Assembly: GCA_903847605.1 (NCBI GenBank)
Contig: CAINED010000049.1
Location: forward strand, 1 to 64,000
Length of the DNA: 64,000 nucleotides
Direction: 5' to 3'
Source of the DNA: an uncultured Hyphomicrobiales bacterium
GTDB taxonomy: Bacteria; Pseudomonadota; Alphaproteobacteria; Rhizobiales; Beijerinckiaceae
In this document: one piece after another, positions 17,876 through 26,498 of the stretch
How the letters are laid out: each line of letters opens with the position of its first letter
How positions within the stretch are numbered: position 1 is the stretch's first letter
Position numbers and translations under genes: made by a program
Notes under the pieces: generated by a model
The model's input: the letters and a program-made list of their open reading frames with translations, nothing else
Told to the model about the DNA's origin: nothing
The model's database searches: none

Positions 17876-18871
17876 ATGTTTCCAAACAGGATGGTTGATA
17901 AGCGGCACATGCTCGAATCCGCACATTTCGCTGCCGCCGCAACGCCCGCTGCTCCACGCGGGCGTGGCTCGTTTCCTTTTCCGATCTCCATTTTTCCGGA
18001 CGCTCTGCCCGGCTTCATTCGGCCCGGCCGCGCCGTGCGCGATCTCGCGGGCCTGCCGGCCTCACTCGGGCGAATGGGGTCGCTCGAAATCCGGCTCGCC
18101 GTCACGAAGAAGGACATCCGCAGGGCGCAGAAACTGCGCTGGCGCGTGTTCTTCGAACGGGGGAATGCCATACCCGATCGCAAATCGCTGTTGCGCCGGC
18201 GGGACATCTGTCCGTTCGATCGATCCTGCGATCACCTATTCATCGTCGATCACGATGCGCTCAACCGGTTTGGCGCGAAGAAGCCACGAGTCGTCGGCGT
18301 ATATCGCCTGTTGCGGCAGGACGTCGCCGAGAAGAGCAACGGCTTCTACAGCGCGACCGAGTTCGACATTGCGCCGTTGTTGCAGCGCCATGCGGGTAAA
18401 AGGTTTCTCGAATTGGGTCGTTCCTGCGTGCTGCCGGAATATCGCTCGAAGCGTACGCTGGAACTTCTCTGGCGCGGCATCTGGACCTATGTCCGCCATC
18501 ATCGCATCGACGTGCTGATGGGTTGCGCTTCGTTCGACGGGATAGATATCCAGCGCCATTCGGCGTCTTTGTCATTCCTGCAACGCAATGCGGGCGCGGA
18601 CGCCGAGTGGCGCGCTTTCCCGTTGTCAGGGCGCGCTGCGGCGCCGGATTCGACGCCGGTTGAAGCCGTCGACATGCGCCGCGCGCTCTCGTCCCTGCCG
18701 CCGCTGATCAAGGGTTATCTCCGGCTTGGCGCGAAATTCGGCGACGGCGCAGTCGTCGACCGGCAGTTCGGGACGACGGACGTGTTCGTTGTCATGCCTG
18801 TGACGCAAATCGATCCGCGCTATATCGAATATTTCACCATGCCGGACGCCCCATTGCAGGCAGCGGCCTGA
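17876..18871 (+). CDS. OlsB-like GNAT acyltransferase (hemolysin-like)
   Basis: A 331-residue protein of the family that includes L-ornithine N-alpha-acyltransferase OlsB and PlsC-independent 'hemolysin-like' acyltransferases. Recognisable parts are EIRLAVTKKDIRRAQKLRWRVF, GVYRLL, FLELGRSCVLPEYRS and LMGCASFDG. It would use acyl-ACP or acyl-CoA to acylate an amine, possibly making ornithine-type lipids in the inner membrane; OlsA is not near by, so this is not certain. The first 65 residues are poorly conserved and the true start may be ATG 17909. The preceding gene ends 41 bases upstream. Confidence 0.75.
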   Translation: MFPNRMVDKRHMLESAHFAAAATPAAPRGRGSFPFPISIFPDALPGFIRPGRAVRDLAGLPASLGRMGSLEIRLAVTKKDIRRAQKLRWRVFFERGNAIPDRKSLLRRRDICPFDRSCDHLFIVDHDALNRFGAKKPRVVGVYRLLRQDVAEKSNGFYSATEFDIAPLLQRHAGKRFLELGRSCVLPEYRSKRTLELLWRGIWTYVRHHRIDVLMGCASFDGIDIQRHSASLSFLQRNAGADAEWRAFPLSGRAAAPDSTPVEAVDMRRALSSLPPLIKGYLRLGAKFGDGAVVDRQFGTTDVFVVMPVTQIDPRYIEYFTMPDAPLQAAA

Positions 18872-18873
18872 GG

Positions 18874-19860
18874 CTATTCAGGTCCAAGGCGCTCGCGGTC
18901 ATGCGGTTGCATAAAATCGATCATCGGTCCGGCAGGCACGATTCCCTGCACATTGATGTGCCGGTGGCTCATGTAATAGTGCCGCTTGATGTGATCCAGG
19001 TTGAGTGTCGCATGGATGGCAGATCGCTGCACGAGATCGCGCGTATAATTCCAGAGGTTGGGATAATCGACGATGCGGCGGATGTTACATTTGAAATGCG
19101 TGACATAGACCGCATCGAAGCGAACAAGCGTCGGCAACAGGCGAATGTCCGCCAGCGTCATCCGATTGCCGCAGAGATATCTCCGGGTTGAGAGCCGCTC
19201 CTCCAGCATGTCCAGCGTTGTGAAGAGTTCCTTCACTGCTTCGTCATAGGCTTCCTGTGTCGTTGCAAAGCCGCAACGGTAAACGCCGTTGTTGAGCGTT
19301 GTGTAGATGCGCTCGTTCAGGGAATCGACTTCAGCGCGCAGATCTTTGGGATAATAATCGCCGGCGCCTGCACCGCAATGATCGAAAGCATTGTTGAACA
19401 TGCGGATGATTTCGGAGGATTCGTTGTTGACGATGGTCCCGGTCTTCTTGTCCCAGAGGACGGGCACTGTGACGCGGCCGGAATAACCGGCGTCGGCGCG
19501 CGCGTAGATTTCATACATGAAATTCGCATGTCCCACGGGGTCGGGGATCAAGCCTTCCCCGTCCGCAAAATTCCACCCGTTCTCGCGCATCAGCCAATGC
19601 GTCACGGAAACGGAAATCATCTCTTCAAGGCCCTTGAGCGCGCGCATGATGAGCGTCCGGTGCGCCCAGGGACAGGCGAGAGATACGTAGAGATGATAGC
19701 GGCCGGGTTCTGCGGCGAAACCGCCTTTACCCGAAGGGCCGGCCGCGCCGTCGGGCGTAATCCAGTTGCGGAACTGGCTTTCGCGGCGAATGTAGCGTCC
19801 GCCCTCGATGCGGCCGAGGACGTCTTCGTCCGACCACTTCCCGTCGATCATCAATCCCAC
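18874..19860 (-). CDS. glutathionyl-hydroquinone reductase (Xi-class GST)
   Basis: A 328-residue cytoplasmic enzyme that reduces glutathionyl-hydroquinones to hydroquinones with glutathione. The catalytic cysteine C63 is in ACPWAHRTLI, the hallmark of PcpF/YqjG/EcmA-type proteins, and the C-terminal helical domain contains RLLPTLVRFDAVY and NIRRIVDYPNLW. Length matches the class. It is divergent from the HpaB-type monooxygenase, whose products could feed quinones to it (inference). The 90-base shared promoter region carries dyad sequences. Confidence 0.92.
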   Translation of the reverse strand: MGLMIDGKWSDEDVLGRIEGGRYIRRESQFRNWITPDGAAGPSGKGGFAAEPGRYHLYVSLACPWAHRTLIMRALKGLEEMISVSVTHWLMRENGWNFADGEGLIPDPVGHANFMYEIYARADAGYSGRVTVPVLWDKKTGTIVNNESSEIIRMFNNAFDHCGAGAGDYYPKDLRAEVDSLNERIYTTLNNGVYRCGFATTQEAYDEAVKELFTTLDMLEERLSTRRYLCGNRMTLADIRLLPTLVRFDAVYVTHFKCNIRRIVDYPNLWNYTRDLVQRSAIHATLNLDHIKRHYYMSHRHINVQGIVPAGPMIDFMQPHDRERLGPE

Positions 19861-19862
19861 TT

Positions 19863-19911
19863 GCGCATCCCCTGTGAAAACCTAATCTGTCGCTACAAGA
19901 TAAGGATGCGC
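19863..19911. promoter_or_regulatory. dyad sequences in the GS-HQR / HpaB divergent promoter
   Basis: Outer perfect arms GCGCATCC (19863-19870) and GGATGCGC (19904-19911). Inside is a second dyad, CCTAATCT (19881-19888) and AGATAAGG (19898-19905), with one mismatch and a nine-base centre, a plausible operator for a dimeric regulator. The left outer arm touches the reductase start. Confidence 0.4.
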
Positions 19912-19950
19912 GGCGCGGAAAGCGAGCGGTGCGCTTGGTCCGGGGGAAAC

Positions 19951-21408
19951 ATGCTGATTTCAGGCAAGGAGAAACTCGAACGGATGCGCGACGGGCGCAT
20001 CGTCTACCTCGGTTCCGAGCGCGTCAACGATGTCACCACGCATCCTGCCTTCCGCAATGCGGCAGCGACCATTGCCGAACTCTACGATTTCAAGTCGGAT
20101 CCCGCCCGCCGCGACGAACTCGCCTTCGAGGAAGATGGCGAATGGTTTTCCATGTACTGGAAGCAATGCCGCACACGAGACGATCTCGCCAAGCGCATGC
20201 GCGCGCTGCGCCAGATCGCCGATGTCACCTTCGGCATGTTCGGACGCTCGCCTGATCATGTCGCGGGCATGGTGACCGGCCTTTCCATGAAACCTTCCGT
20301 GCTGAACGATTTGCACGCTGGCTTCGGCGACAATCTTACGAAGTTCTACAAACACGCGCGGCACAACGATCTCTACCTGTGCTTTGCGACATCGCCGCCG
20401 TCGGGCGTGCGCGACTCGAAACTGTTTCCTGGCCAATTGCGCGAAGATCCTTGCCTCAAGGTTGTCGCGGAGGACGACAGCGGGGTGACGCTGTCGGGCA
20501 TGAAGATGCTCGCGACGGGCGCCGTCTTCGCCGACGAAGTCTGGATCGGTAACCTTACGCCCATCGACGAAAAACACAGGGCGGAGAGCATCACTTGCGC
20601 GTTACCTTTCAACACGGAGGGTGTTTCGTTATGGTCGCGCCGCGCCTATGAGAGCACGACGCAGCACGAACTCGACTATCCCCTGAGCTATCGTCTCGAC
20701 GAGGGCGATTGCATGCTTGTTTGTGATAACGTGAAAGTGCCGTGGGAGCGCGTCTTCCTGCACAATGACGGCATCTGGTCGCGGCGCATGTATATCGAAA
20801 CACCAGCCAATTGTTACGCCAACAGCCAGAGCAACATTCGCTTCTGGGCGAAGATGAGCCTGATCGCCGGTCTCGCCAGCAAGATTTGCGAGGCCAACGG
20901 CATCGACAGGATTCCGGGCGTACGCGAATTGCTGGGTCGGGTGGCGGCGCTGGAAGCGACCGTCGGCGGTATGGTGCATGGCCAGATCGAAGGCTGGGAA
21001 GCCTGGCCTGAAGGGTATGCAACGCCGAACCGCCGCTTCATGTATGCGACGCTCAACTGGTGCCAGGAACATCACAGCGAGATCATCGATATTGTCCGCA
21101 CGTTGCTCGGCGGGCTGCCGATGCAGATGCCGGCGAGTATCGATATTCTGCGCGACCCCGAGTTGAAATCGCGCTTCGAGCGGTGGTGGGGCACCGCCGA
21201 CATGGAGGCGCTGCCGCGCATGAAACTCTACAAGCTCGCCTGGGATCTCGTAGGTTCGGAATTTGCCGGAAGGCACCAGCTTTATGAAAAGTTCTATGCC
21301 GGCAATTCCATTGTCGTGCGCAACCAGAGCGATCGGGAAGCGCCGTGGAAGGATTTTCACGGGACGGTGGATCGCCTGCTCGATCGCGTGAAGGCTCCCG
21401 AATTCTAA
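19951..21408 (+). CDS. HpaB-family flavin-dependent 4-hydroxyphenylacetate 3-monooxygenase-type protein
   Basis: A 485-residue protein of the HpaB / 4-hydroxybutyryl-CoA dehydratase family. It has the N-terminal domain (LERMRDGRIVYLGSERV, HPAFRNAA..IAELYDF) and the acyl-CoA-dehydrogenase-like core (CLKVVAEDDSGVTLSGMKMLATGAVFADEVW, FEQ region replaced by YESTTQHELDYPLS). HpaB uses FADH2 from a separate reductase to hydroxylate phenols at the ortho position. The four cysteine/histidine ligands of the dehydratase iron-sulfur cluster are not seen, so a monooxygenase role is preferred. No HpaC reductase gene is adjacent. ATG 19951 gives the family start. The SGNH gene follows after 18 bases. Confidence 0.85.
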   Translation: MLISGKEKLERMRDGRIVYLGSERVNDVTTHPAFRNAAATIAELYDFKSDPARRDELAFEEDGEWFSMYWKQCRTRDDLAKRMRALRQIADVTFGMFGRSPDHVAGMVTGLSMKPSVLNDLHAGFGDNLTKFYKHARHNDLYLCFATSPPSGVRDSKLFPGQLREDPCLKVVAEDDSGVTLSGMKMLATGAVFADEVWIGNLTPIDEKHRAESITCALPFNTEGVSLWSRRAYESTTQHELDYPLSYRLDEGDCMLVCDNVKVPWERVFLHNDGIWSRRMYIETPANCYANSQSNIRFWAKMSLIAGLASKICEANGIDRIPGVRELLGRVAALEATVGGMVHGQIEGWEAWPEGYATPNRRFMYATLNWCQEHHSEIIDIVRTLLGGLPMQMPASIDILRDPELKSRFERWWGTADMEALPRMKLYKLAWDLVGSEFAGRHQLYEKFYAGNSIVVRNQSDREAPWKDFHGTVDRLLDRVKAPEF

Positions 21409-21426
21409 AAGCACAGGAATGATGAC

Positions 21427-22164
21427 GTGGCGACCAAACCTGATGTGAAGAAGCTTGCAAGCGGCACGCCATCCTCGGCTGCCTATATCGGCAACAGCTT
21501 CTTTTATTATAATAACGGCATCAACTCGCACATCACCAAGCTCCTGGCGGCGGCGGAACCTTCAAAGCCGTGGCGCAGCACGATGATCACGATCAGCGGA
21601 TCGGGCCTCGACTGGCACGATATCGATTCTTATTTCCGTCCGAACGCCGTGGGGCGCTATTCCTTCGACCCCGACAACAATGTCGTTTTCAACGATCTGA
21701 AGAAGCTGTTCGATGTCGCCGTTGTCATGGACTCGAGCCAGGGACCGCTGCATCCCGTCCTCGAACCTGTCTTCGACGATTATGCCGGGCGCAATGCCGC
21801 GAGCCTGCGCAAGCACGGCGCGGAACCGGTTTTCTTCATGTCATGGGCCTATAAGGACAAGCCTGACATGACCGCGCCGCTGGCGGAGAAATATACCGTC
21901 GCGGGCAACAGGCATCATGCGCTCGTCGTGCCCGCCGGTCTGGGCTTTGCGCGCTCCATCGCGGAGCGTCCCGCGCTTGATCTTTACGTAGACGACAAGA
22001 GGCATCCAAGCTTGCCGGGCACCTATCTCGCGGCCTGCATCACCTATATGTGTCTCTTCGCGCGGTCTGCGGAAGGGCTCGCGTGGCGGGCCGACCTCGA
22101 CGCGGAGACCGCAGCCTACTTGCAGCGTATCGCGCGCGAAACAGTCGAGGATTATTTCGGCTGA
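21427..22164 (+). CDS. SGNH/GDSL-like hydrolase, unknown substrate
   Basis: A 245-residue cytoplasmic protein without signal peptide. I see SGNH-hydrolase hallmarks: a block I nucleophile in YIGNSFFYY (S24) and a block V Asp-x-x-His in DDKRHPS (D190, H193). Such enzymes are esterases or lipases of small size. It starts with GTG 18 bases after the HpaB-type gene, so the two are probably one operon; an esterase that releases a phenol for the monooxygenase would make sense, but this is inference. The 3-prime end overlaps the convergent SDR gene by 13 bases. Confidence 0.65.
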   Translation: MATKPDVKKLASGTPSSAAYIGNSFFYYNNGINSHITKLLAAAEPSKPWRSTMITISGSGLDWHDIDSYFRPNAVGRYSFDPDNNVVFNDLKKLFDVAVVMDSSQGPLHPVLEPVFDDYAGRNAASLRKHGAEPVFFMSWAYKDKPDMTAPLAEKYTVAGNRHHALVVPAGLGFARSIAERPALDLYVDDKRHPSLPGTYLAACITYMCLFARSAEGLAWRADLDAETAAYLQRIARETVEDYFG

Positions 22165-23018
22165 TCGAGAAGGCTTTTCAGTCCTTCCCGATAGGTCGGG
22201 CAGGTCAACGTCACCCCAAGCCTTTCGCGTAAGGCTTCGTTCGAGACGCGCTTGTTTTCGCCATAAAAGCTGCGCGCCATCGGTGTCATCTGCGCCTTTT
22301 CGAAGGGGATTTCCGGCGGTGGTTCGATGCCCAAGAGGCGAGCGGCGTAGGCGACGACCTCCTGCGGCGGCGACGGCTCGCTATCGGTCACATTCCAGAC
22401 GTTCGCCGTACCGCTGAGGGGGTGCGAGAAACAGGTAGCGATGGCCAGCGCGATGTCGGCGACATGAATGCGGTTGAAGACCTGATCTTTCTTGACGATG
22501 CGCCGCGCCTTGCCTTCGCGCAGATTGTCGATGGCGCTTCGTCCGGGACCATAGATTCCTGCGAGGCGCAGGATGTGCAGATCGCTGCCGTGTGCGCGCG
22601 CGAATTGGGTCCAGTGTATCTCGGCGTCAAGCCGCCAGCGCGAGCGCAGACTGGTCGGCTTTGGTGGTGTCGTTTCATCGACCCACGCGCCGCCATGATC
22701 GCCATAGACGCCGATGGTCGAGAGATAGACGATGCGGCGCGGCGAAAGGCTGGCGATGGGGTCCAGGCGGTTCAGGACAGGGTCGCCCAGGGCATCCGGC
22801 GCGATGCTGACGAGCCATGCATCGTAATCGCCGAGCGCAGACGCCATCGCAGGCTCGGCCTCCTCGCCATTCATGACGAAAGCTTCGATCCCATCGCTGC
22901 GGAGAGCCGTGCATTTCTCATGCGTACGCACCGTTCCGGCGATGCGATTGAATTTTTTGCGATGGGTTCGCGCAAAATGCAGCGCGGAATAACCGACACC
23001 GAACATGAAGAGATTCAT
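22152..23018 (-). CDS. NAD(P)-dependent epimerase/SDR family protein (YeeZ-like)
   Basis: A 288-residue extended SDR-fold protein. The nucleotide-binding loop is unusual for the class (FMFGVGYSALHFA) and matches the YeeZ-like atypical group. A YLSTIGVYGDHGG segment contains the catalytic Tyr region, followed by LRLAGIYGPGRSA. The reaction is not known; YeeZ is often found with nucleotide or sugar genes. ATG 23018 lies 2 bases after the queG stop; a second ATG at 23036 would overlap queG. It probably forms an operon with gst and queG. Confidence 0.8.
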   Translation of the reverse strand: MNLFMFGVGYSALHFARTHRKKFNRIAGTVRTHEKCTALRSDGIEAFVMNGEEAEPAMASALGDYDAWLVSIAPDALGDPVLNRLDPIASLSPRRIVYLSTIGVYGDHGGAWVDETTPPKPTSLRSRWRLDAEIHWTQFARAHGSDLHILRLAGIYGPGRSAIDNLREGKARRIVKKDQVFNRIHVADIALAIATCFSHPLSGTANVWNVTDSEPSPPQEVVAYAARLLGIEPPPEIPFEKAQMTPMARSFYGENKRVSNEALRERLGVTLTCPTYREGLKSLLDQPK

Positions 23019-23020
23019 AG

Positions 23021-24127
23021 TCAGCCGCCCTTCCATTCGGTGCGCACGTCATCGTCGCTTTCCGAACCTGCGTGCATTGCGCGCAATTGCGCGAATTCAT
23101 TTGGCGTTGCGAGACGTGCTGCAGCCCATACCGCCATGGCGCGCACGAGTGGCGAAGGATCGGTGAGATTGGTTACGGCGCTTGCGAGCAGTTCGGTTTG
23201 GCCGCTGTTGCCGATGGCAATCAATACATTGCGCAGAAAGGCATCGCGTCCGATGCGCTTGACCGGCGATCCCGCAAAGAAACTGCGAAATTGGGGATCG
23301 TTCAGTTTCGCGAGGTCGGCGAGCGCGGGCCGTTTGAGATCGTCGCGCGCAACAAGTTTCGTTTCGTGCGCCTGCTGCGCGAATTTGTTCCAGGGGCAAA
23401 CGGCGAGGCAGTCGTCGCAGCCGTAAATGCGATTGCCCATTTTCTCGCGCAACGCGCGCGGTATATGGCCGCGATACTCGATGGTGAGATAGGATATGCA
23501 GCGGCGTGCATCGAGGCGATAAGGGGCGTCGAATGCGTTTGTCGGACAGATATCGAGGCAGGCGTGGCAGGAGCCGCAGTGATCGATTTCGCCATCATCT
23601 GACTCGAGATCGAGCGTCGTGAAGATGGAGCCCAGAAAGAGCCACGATCCGAATTCGCGGGACACGAGATTGGTGTGCTTGCCTTGCCAGCCGAGTCCGG
23701 CAGCGGCGGCAAGCGGCTTTTCCATGACAGGCGCGGTATCGACAAAGACCTTCACGTCGCCGCCGCCAGCTTCCTTCAGCAACCACTGAGCCAGCATCTT
23801 CAGCTTGCCTTTGACGACGTCGTGATAGTCGCGATGGCGCGCATAGACGGAAATTGCGCCAGCAGTCCTGTTGCTCAAGATGTGCAGGGGATCTTCGTCA
23901 GGGCCGTAATTCATGCCGAGCATGACGATGGATCGCACATCGGGCCAGAGCGTTGCGGGATCGCTGCGGCGTTCCTGCGTCTCTTCCATCCACGACATCT
24001 CGCCATGCGCGCCGCTTTCAAGCCAAAGCGAGAGCCGTTGCGGCGCATCGGGAATGGCGTCCGGCCGCACGATGCGGCAGGCGTCGAAGCCAAGTTCTTG
24101 CGCCTTCGTGGCGAGAGCGTCCTTCAG
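23021..24127 (-). CDS. queG: epoxyqueuosine reductase
   Basis: A 368-residue cobalamin- and iron-sulfur-dependent enzyme that performs the last step of queuosine synthesis on tRNA. Two [4Fe-4S] motifs are seen: [16 protein letters not shown] and [15 protein letters not shown]1730 N-domain precedes them ([20 protein letters not shown]) and a HEAT-like tail follows. No ATG fits: homology begins at [19 protein letters not shown], and the only start at that place is a CTG that overlaps the GST stop (CTGA). An ATG exists at 24253 but lies deep inside the GST gene and adds an unrelated basic leader. Confidence 0.93.
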   Translation of the reverse strand: MKDALATKAQELGFDACRIVRPDAIPDAPQRLSLWLESGAHGEMSWMEETQERRSDPATLWPDVRSIVMLGMNYGPDEDPLHILSNRTAGAISVYARHRDYHDVVKGKLKMLAQWLLKEAGGGDVKVFVDTAPVMEKPLAAAAGLGWQGKHTNLVSREFGSWLFLGSIFTTLDLESDDGEIDHCGSCHACLDICPTNAFDAPYRLDARRCISYLTIEYRGHIPRALREKMGNRIYGCDDCLAVCPWNKFAQQAHETKLVARDDLKRPALADLAKLNDPQFRSFFAGSPVKRIGRDAFLRNVLIAIGNSGQTELLASAVTNLTDPSPLVRAMAVWAAARLATPNEFAQLRAMHAGSESDDDVRTEWKGG

Positions 24128-24816
24128 AAGTCGAGGTCGGCGTAAACCGGGTGCGGGTTCATTCCGGCGATCCGGTCGGCGAGGAGCGCGCGGAAGCACG
24201 GCCGCGACTTGATCCGCGCGTACCAGTTCTTCGCGTTCTCGTTCTCTGCCCATGGCACGTCGCCCAGGTAGTCTGCGCAGGAGAGCTGCGCCGCCGCCGC
24301 GAGGTCGGCATAGCTCAAATGATTGCCGGCGAGCCAGTTCCGCGAGCCGGCCAGCCAGCCAATATAGGACAGATGCGTGCGAATGTTGGCGCGGGCGACG
24401 CGCACCGCGTCCATATCCGGCCCGCCGCCGCCTTCCTGTGCGGAGAGATAGCGGCGCGTCACCTTTTCATGCACCAGCCAGTTCGTGACTTCCGTGAAGA
24501 ATTTGACGTTGAACCAGTCCATCAGGCGGCGCACTTCGGCCCGCTCGGCGGGGTCGCCCTGGATCAGCCGGGCATGGCCCAGGGCCTCGCCGCGGGTCTC
24601 GTCTAGGTATTCGGAGATCGGCCCGGCCCCGACGACGACCGTGCGCGGCTCCTCCACCAGAACCGGCGTCGCGCCTGCCGGGTTCAGCATTAGGAAGTCG
24701 TGCCGGCGATCCTGCACGCGCTCCTCGATAAGGTCGGCATGCAGACCGAATTCGCCGAGCGCCAGACGCACGAAACGCGAATGGGGACACATCGGATGAT
24801 AAAAAAGAGTCGCCAT
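24124..24816 (-). CDS. glutathione S-transferase family protein
   Basis: A 230-residue cytosolic GST. The thioredoxin-like N-domain starts [19 protein letters not shown] and has PVLVEE as the cis-Pro loop; the helical C-domain contains the N-capping motif [12 protein letters not shown]. The active residue in MCPHS may be Ser or Cys. It overlaps queG by four bases and heads the gst-queG-SDR operon. Similar GSTs sit before queG in many rhizobial genomes; the substrate is unknown. Confidence 0.9.
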   Translation of the reverse strand: MATLFYHPMCPHSRFVRLALGEFGLHADLIEERVQDRRHDFLMLNPAGATPVLVEEPRTVVVGAGPISEYLDETRGEALGHARLIQGDPAERAEVRRLMDWFNVKFFTEVTNWLVHEKVTRRYLSAQEGGGGPDMDAVRVARANIRTHLSYIGWLAGSRNWLAGNHLSYADLAAAAQLSCADYLGDVPWAENENAKNWYARIKSRPCFRALLADRIAGMNPHPVYADLDF

Positions 24817-24950
24817 GCTTCTTCTTGTTCACTCGCGTGCAACGGTTACGCTTACCGGTGGATCGTCGCGCGGGCCCCGTATAAACACCGTCGATACGGG
24901 CGACAAGCGATTCGCGGAACGTATGCCGCCGCCATGCAGGGCTTATCGGG

Positions 24951-24965
24951 TTAACAACACGTTAA
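24951..24965 (+). promoter_or_regulatory. CtrA-like box upstream of uppP
   Basis: TTAA, seven bases (CAACACG), TTAA: a perfect match to the core CtrA consensus, 42 bases before the uppP start. Binding is inferred from the motif. Confidence 0.5.
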
Positions 24966-25006
24966 TTCCGGTCGGGGGAAATTCCGCAGGCAAGGCGAAC
25001 GCGCTG

Positions 25007-25819
25007 ATGTTTCTGATCGACATGATGAAGGCGCTCATCCTCGGCATCGTCGAGGGTTTCACCGAGTTCCTGCCGGTTTCCTCCACGGGCCATCTTCTGC
25101 TGCTTGGCCATTTCCTTGGCTTCGAATCCAAGGGCAAGACTTTCGAAGTCCTCGTGCAACTCGGCGCGATCCTGGCGATTCTCTCGGTCTATTTCTGGAA
25201 GCTGACGGCGATCGCCCTTGCTTTGCCGAAGGATCCGAAATCGCGCATGTTCGTCCTCGGCATTCTCGTCGCCTTTCTCCCTGCCATGGTGATCGGCGGC
25301 CTCTTCGGCTCCTATATCAAGTCAGTGCTGTTCGATCCGCGTATCGTCTGCACGACGCTGATCGCCGGCGGTTTCGTGCTGCTGGCTGTCGACGAAATGG
25401 AATTGCGTCCGAAATATACGGACATCATGGAATATCCGCTGTCGATGTGCCTGAAGATCGGCGCGTTTCAATGCCTTGCCATGATACCCGGCGTATCGCG
25501 TTCGGGCGCGACGATCGTCGGATCGATGTTCATGGGCGCGAACAAGAGATCAGCCGCGGAATTTTCATTCTTCCTGGCCATGCCGACAATGGCCGGCGCC
25601 TTCGCCTATGATCTCCTGAAGAACTATAAGATCCTTGCCTTCAGCGACGTGGCGCTGATCGTCATCGGATTTATTGCGGCCTTCTTTTCCGCGCTGCTGG
25701 TTGTGCGCGGCTTCCTGCAATTCGTTTCGAGCCACGGCTTTCGCTGGTTCGCGATCTGGCGCATCGCCGTTGGTCTCATCGGCTGGCTCGGCATCCTCTT
25801 CTGGAAGCCGGTGGTCTGA
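25007..25819 (+). CDS. uppP: undecaprenyl-diphosphate phosphatase
   Basis: A 270-residue inner-membrane enzyme (BacA/UppP) that dephosphorylates undecaprenyl pyrophosphate to recycle the lipid carrier of peptidoglycan and O-antigen synthesis. The two catalytic motifs are [14 protein letters not shown] and [10 protein letters not shown]. About eight helices are expected. ATG 25007 is the family start; the frame stays open upstream but without similarity. A CtrA-like box lies just upstream. The transcript ends near a palindromic repeat shared with the convergent marR gene. Confidence 0.97.
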   Translation: MFLIDMMKALILGIVEGFTEFLPVSSTGHLLLLGHFLGFESKGKTFEVLVQLGAILAILSVYFWKLTAIALALPKDPKSRMFVLGILVAFLPAMVIGGLFGSYIKSVLFDPRIVCTTLIAGGFVLLAVDEMELRPKYTDIMEYPLSMCLKIGAFQCLAMIPGVSRSGATIVGSMFMGANKRSAAEFSFFLAMPTMAGAFAYDLLKNYKILAFSDVALIVIGFIAAFFSALLVVRGFLQFVSSHGFRWFAIWRIAVGLIGWLGILFWKPVV

Positions 25820-25825
25820 GTATTT

Positions 25826-25874
25826 GCAGCATCGCTTCCGCGAAAACCGGAACCACTTTTGCGCGCGATGCTGC
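25826..25874. repeat. palindromic intergenic repeat, copy A
   Basis: Perfect 10-bp arms GCAGCATCGC and GCGATGCTGC enclose a core with CGAAAACCGGAACCACTTTT. The same element occurs at 30554-30601. Elements with this GCATCGC...CGCGAAAA-ACCGG...CTTTTTCGCG...GCGATGC plan are common between genes in rhizobial genomes. It sits between two convergent genes and may act as a bidirectional terminator. Confidence 0.75.
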
Positions 25875-25876
25875 GA

Positions 25877-26383
25877 TCAGGCCTTTTCTTTCGCGGCGTC
25901 TTCCGTGAGCATGTCCGTGACGGAAGATTCGAGCAGCGTCAACATGCGCATCAATTCCGTTCGCTCTTCCGGCTTGAGCCGCGATAGCAGCTTCTGCTCG
26001 CGTTCATGGGCAAACACGACGATCTCGTTGTGAAGCTTGCGACCCTCCTCGGTGAGTTCGACGCGCGAAACGCGGCGGTCGTCCTCATCGCTCAACCGCT
26101 TGATGAGACCCTTCTGCTCCAGCGTCGTGATGGCGCGACTGGTGCCGCCGAAATCCATGGCGATGCTGTTCGCCGCTTCGTTGATGGTGGAAGCGCCCAG
26201 CGCACCCAGCACCTGAATGATCCGCCATTCCCGGATGCTCATGCCGAGCGGCCGGGCGGCGGCGCGCGTCGCGTGCAGCGCGATCCGGGAGGTGAGGGTC
26301 AGGAGCTTGGCGGGTATATGCTCGGCGGGATCGACCGGGTTCATGATCGGCGTCGTCGCCTGTCCGGGCCGCGAACTGGACAT
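25877..26383 (-). CDS. MarR-family transcriptional regulator
   Basis: A 168-residue dimeric winged-helix regulator. The recognition region is STINEAANSIAMDFGGTSRAITTLEQKGLIKR and the wing is LSDEDDRRVSRVELTEEG. It is divergent from the flavin-dependent monooxygenase gene and the shared region contains a perfect 14-bp palindrome, so it most probably represses that gene and itself until a phenolic ligand binds (inference). Start ATG 26383 gives a 13-residue leader before a second candidate ATG at 26344. Confidence 0.92.
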   Translation of the reverse strand: MSSSRPGQATTPIMNPVDPAEHIPAKLLTLTSRIALHATRAAARPLGMSIREWRIIQVLGALGASTINEAANSIAMDFGGTSRAITTLEQKGLIKRLSDEDDRRVSRVELTEEGRKLHNEIVVFAHEREQKLLSRLKPEERTELMRMLTLLESSVTDMLTEDAAKEKA

Positions 26384-26460
26384 CGCGTCTAGGTTTCCTG
26401 AATTTCTCGCGTGGTGCACGCGCGAGCGGACAGAATCACGCTTTCGCCCGGGTGACAATA

Positions 26461-26474
26461 TATGATATATCATA
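26461..26474. promoter_or_regulatory. palindromic MarR-type operator candidate
   Basis: TATGATATATCATA is a perfect 14-bp palindrome in a GC-rich context, 24 bases before the monooxygenase start and about 80 bases before the marR start. It is the size and AT-rich composition expected of a MarR site and would cover the monooxygenase promoter. Confidence 0.6.
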
Positions 26475-26498
26475 CAAATTAAGCTCTGGGAGGGGCGC

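Noticed and set aside
16653-17957. Open frame of 434 codons antisense to the hybrid kinase
   Set aside because: Ser/Arg-rich shadow; the plus strand encodes a complete kinase.
19378-19950. In-frame N-terminal extension of the HpaB-type gene
   Set aside because: The extension runs antisense through the GS-HQR gene and has no similarity to HpaB; the family start is at 19951.
26408-26422. Short hairpin CGCGTG-GTG-CACGCG upstream of marR
   Set aside because: Noted as a second possible operator, but such GC hairpins are common here and it differs fully from the AT-rich palindrome.
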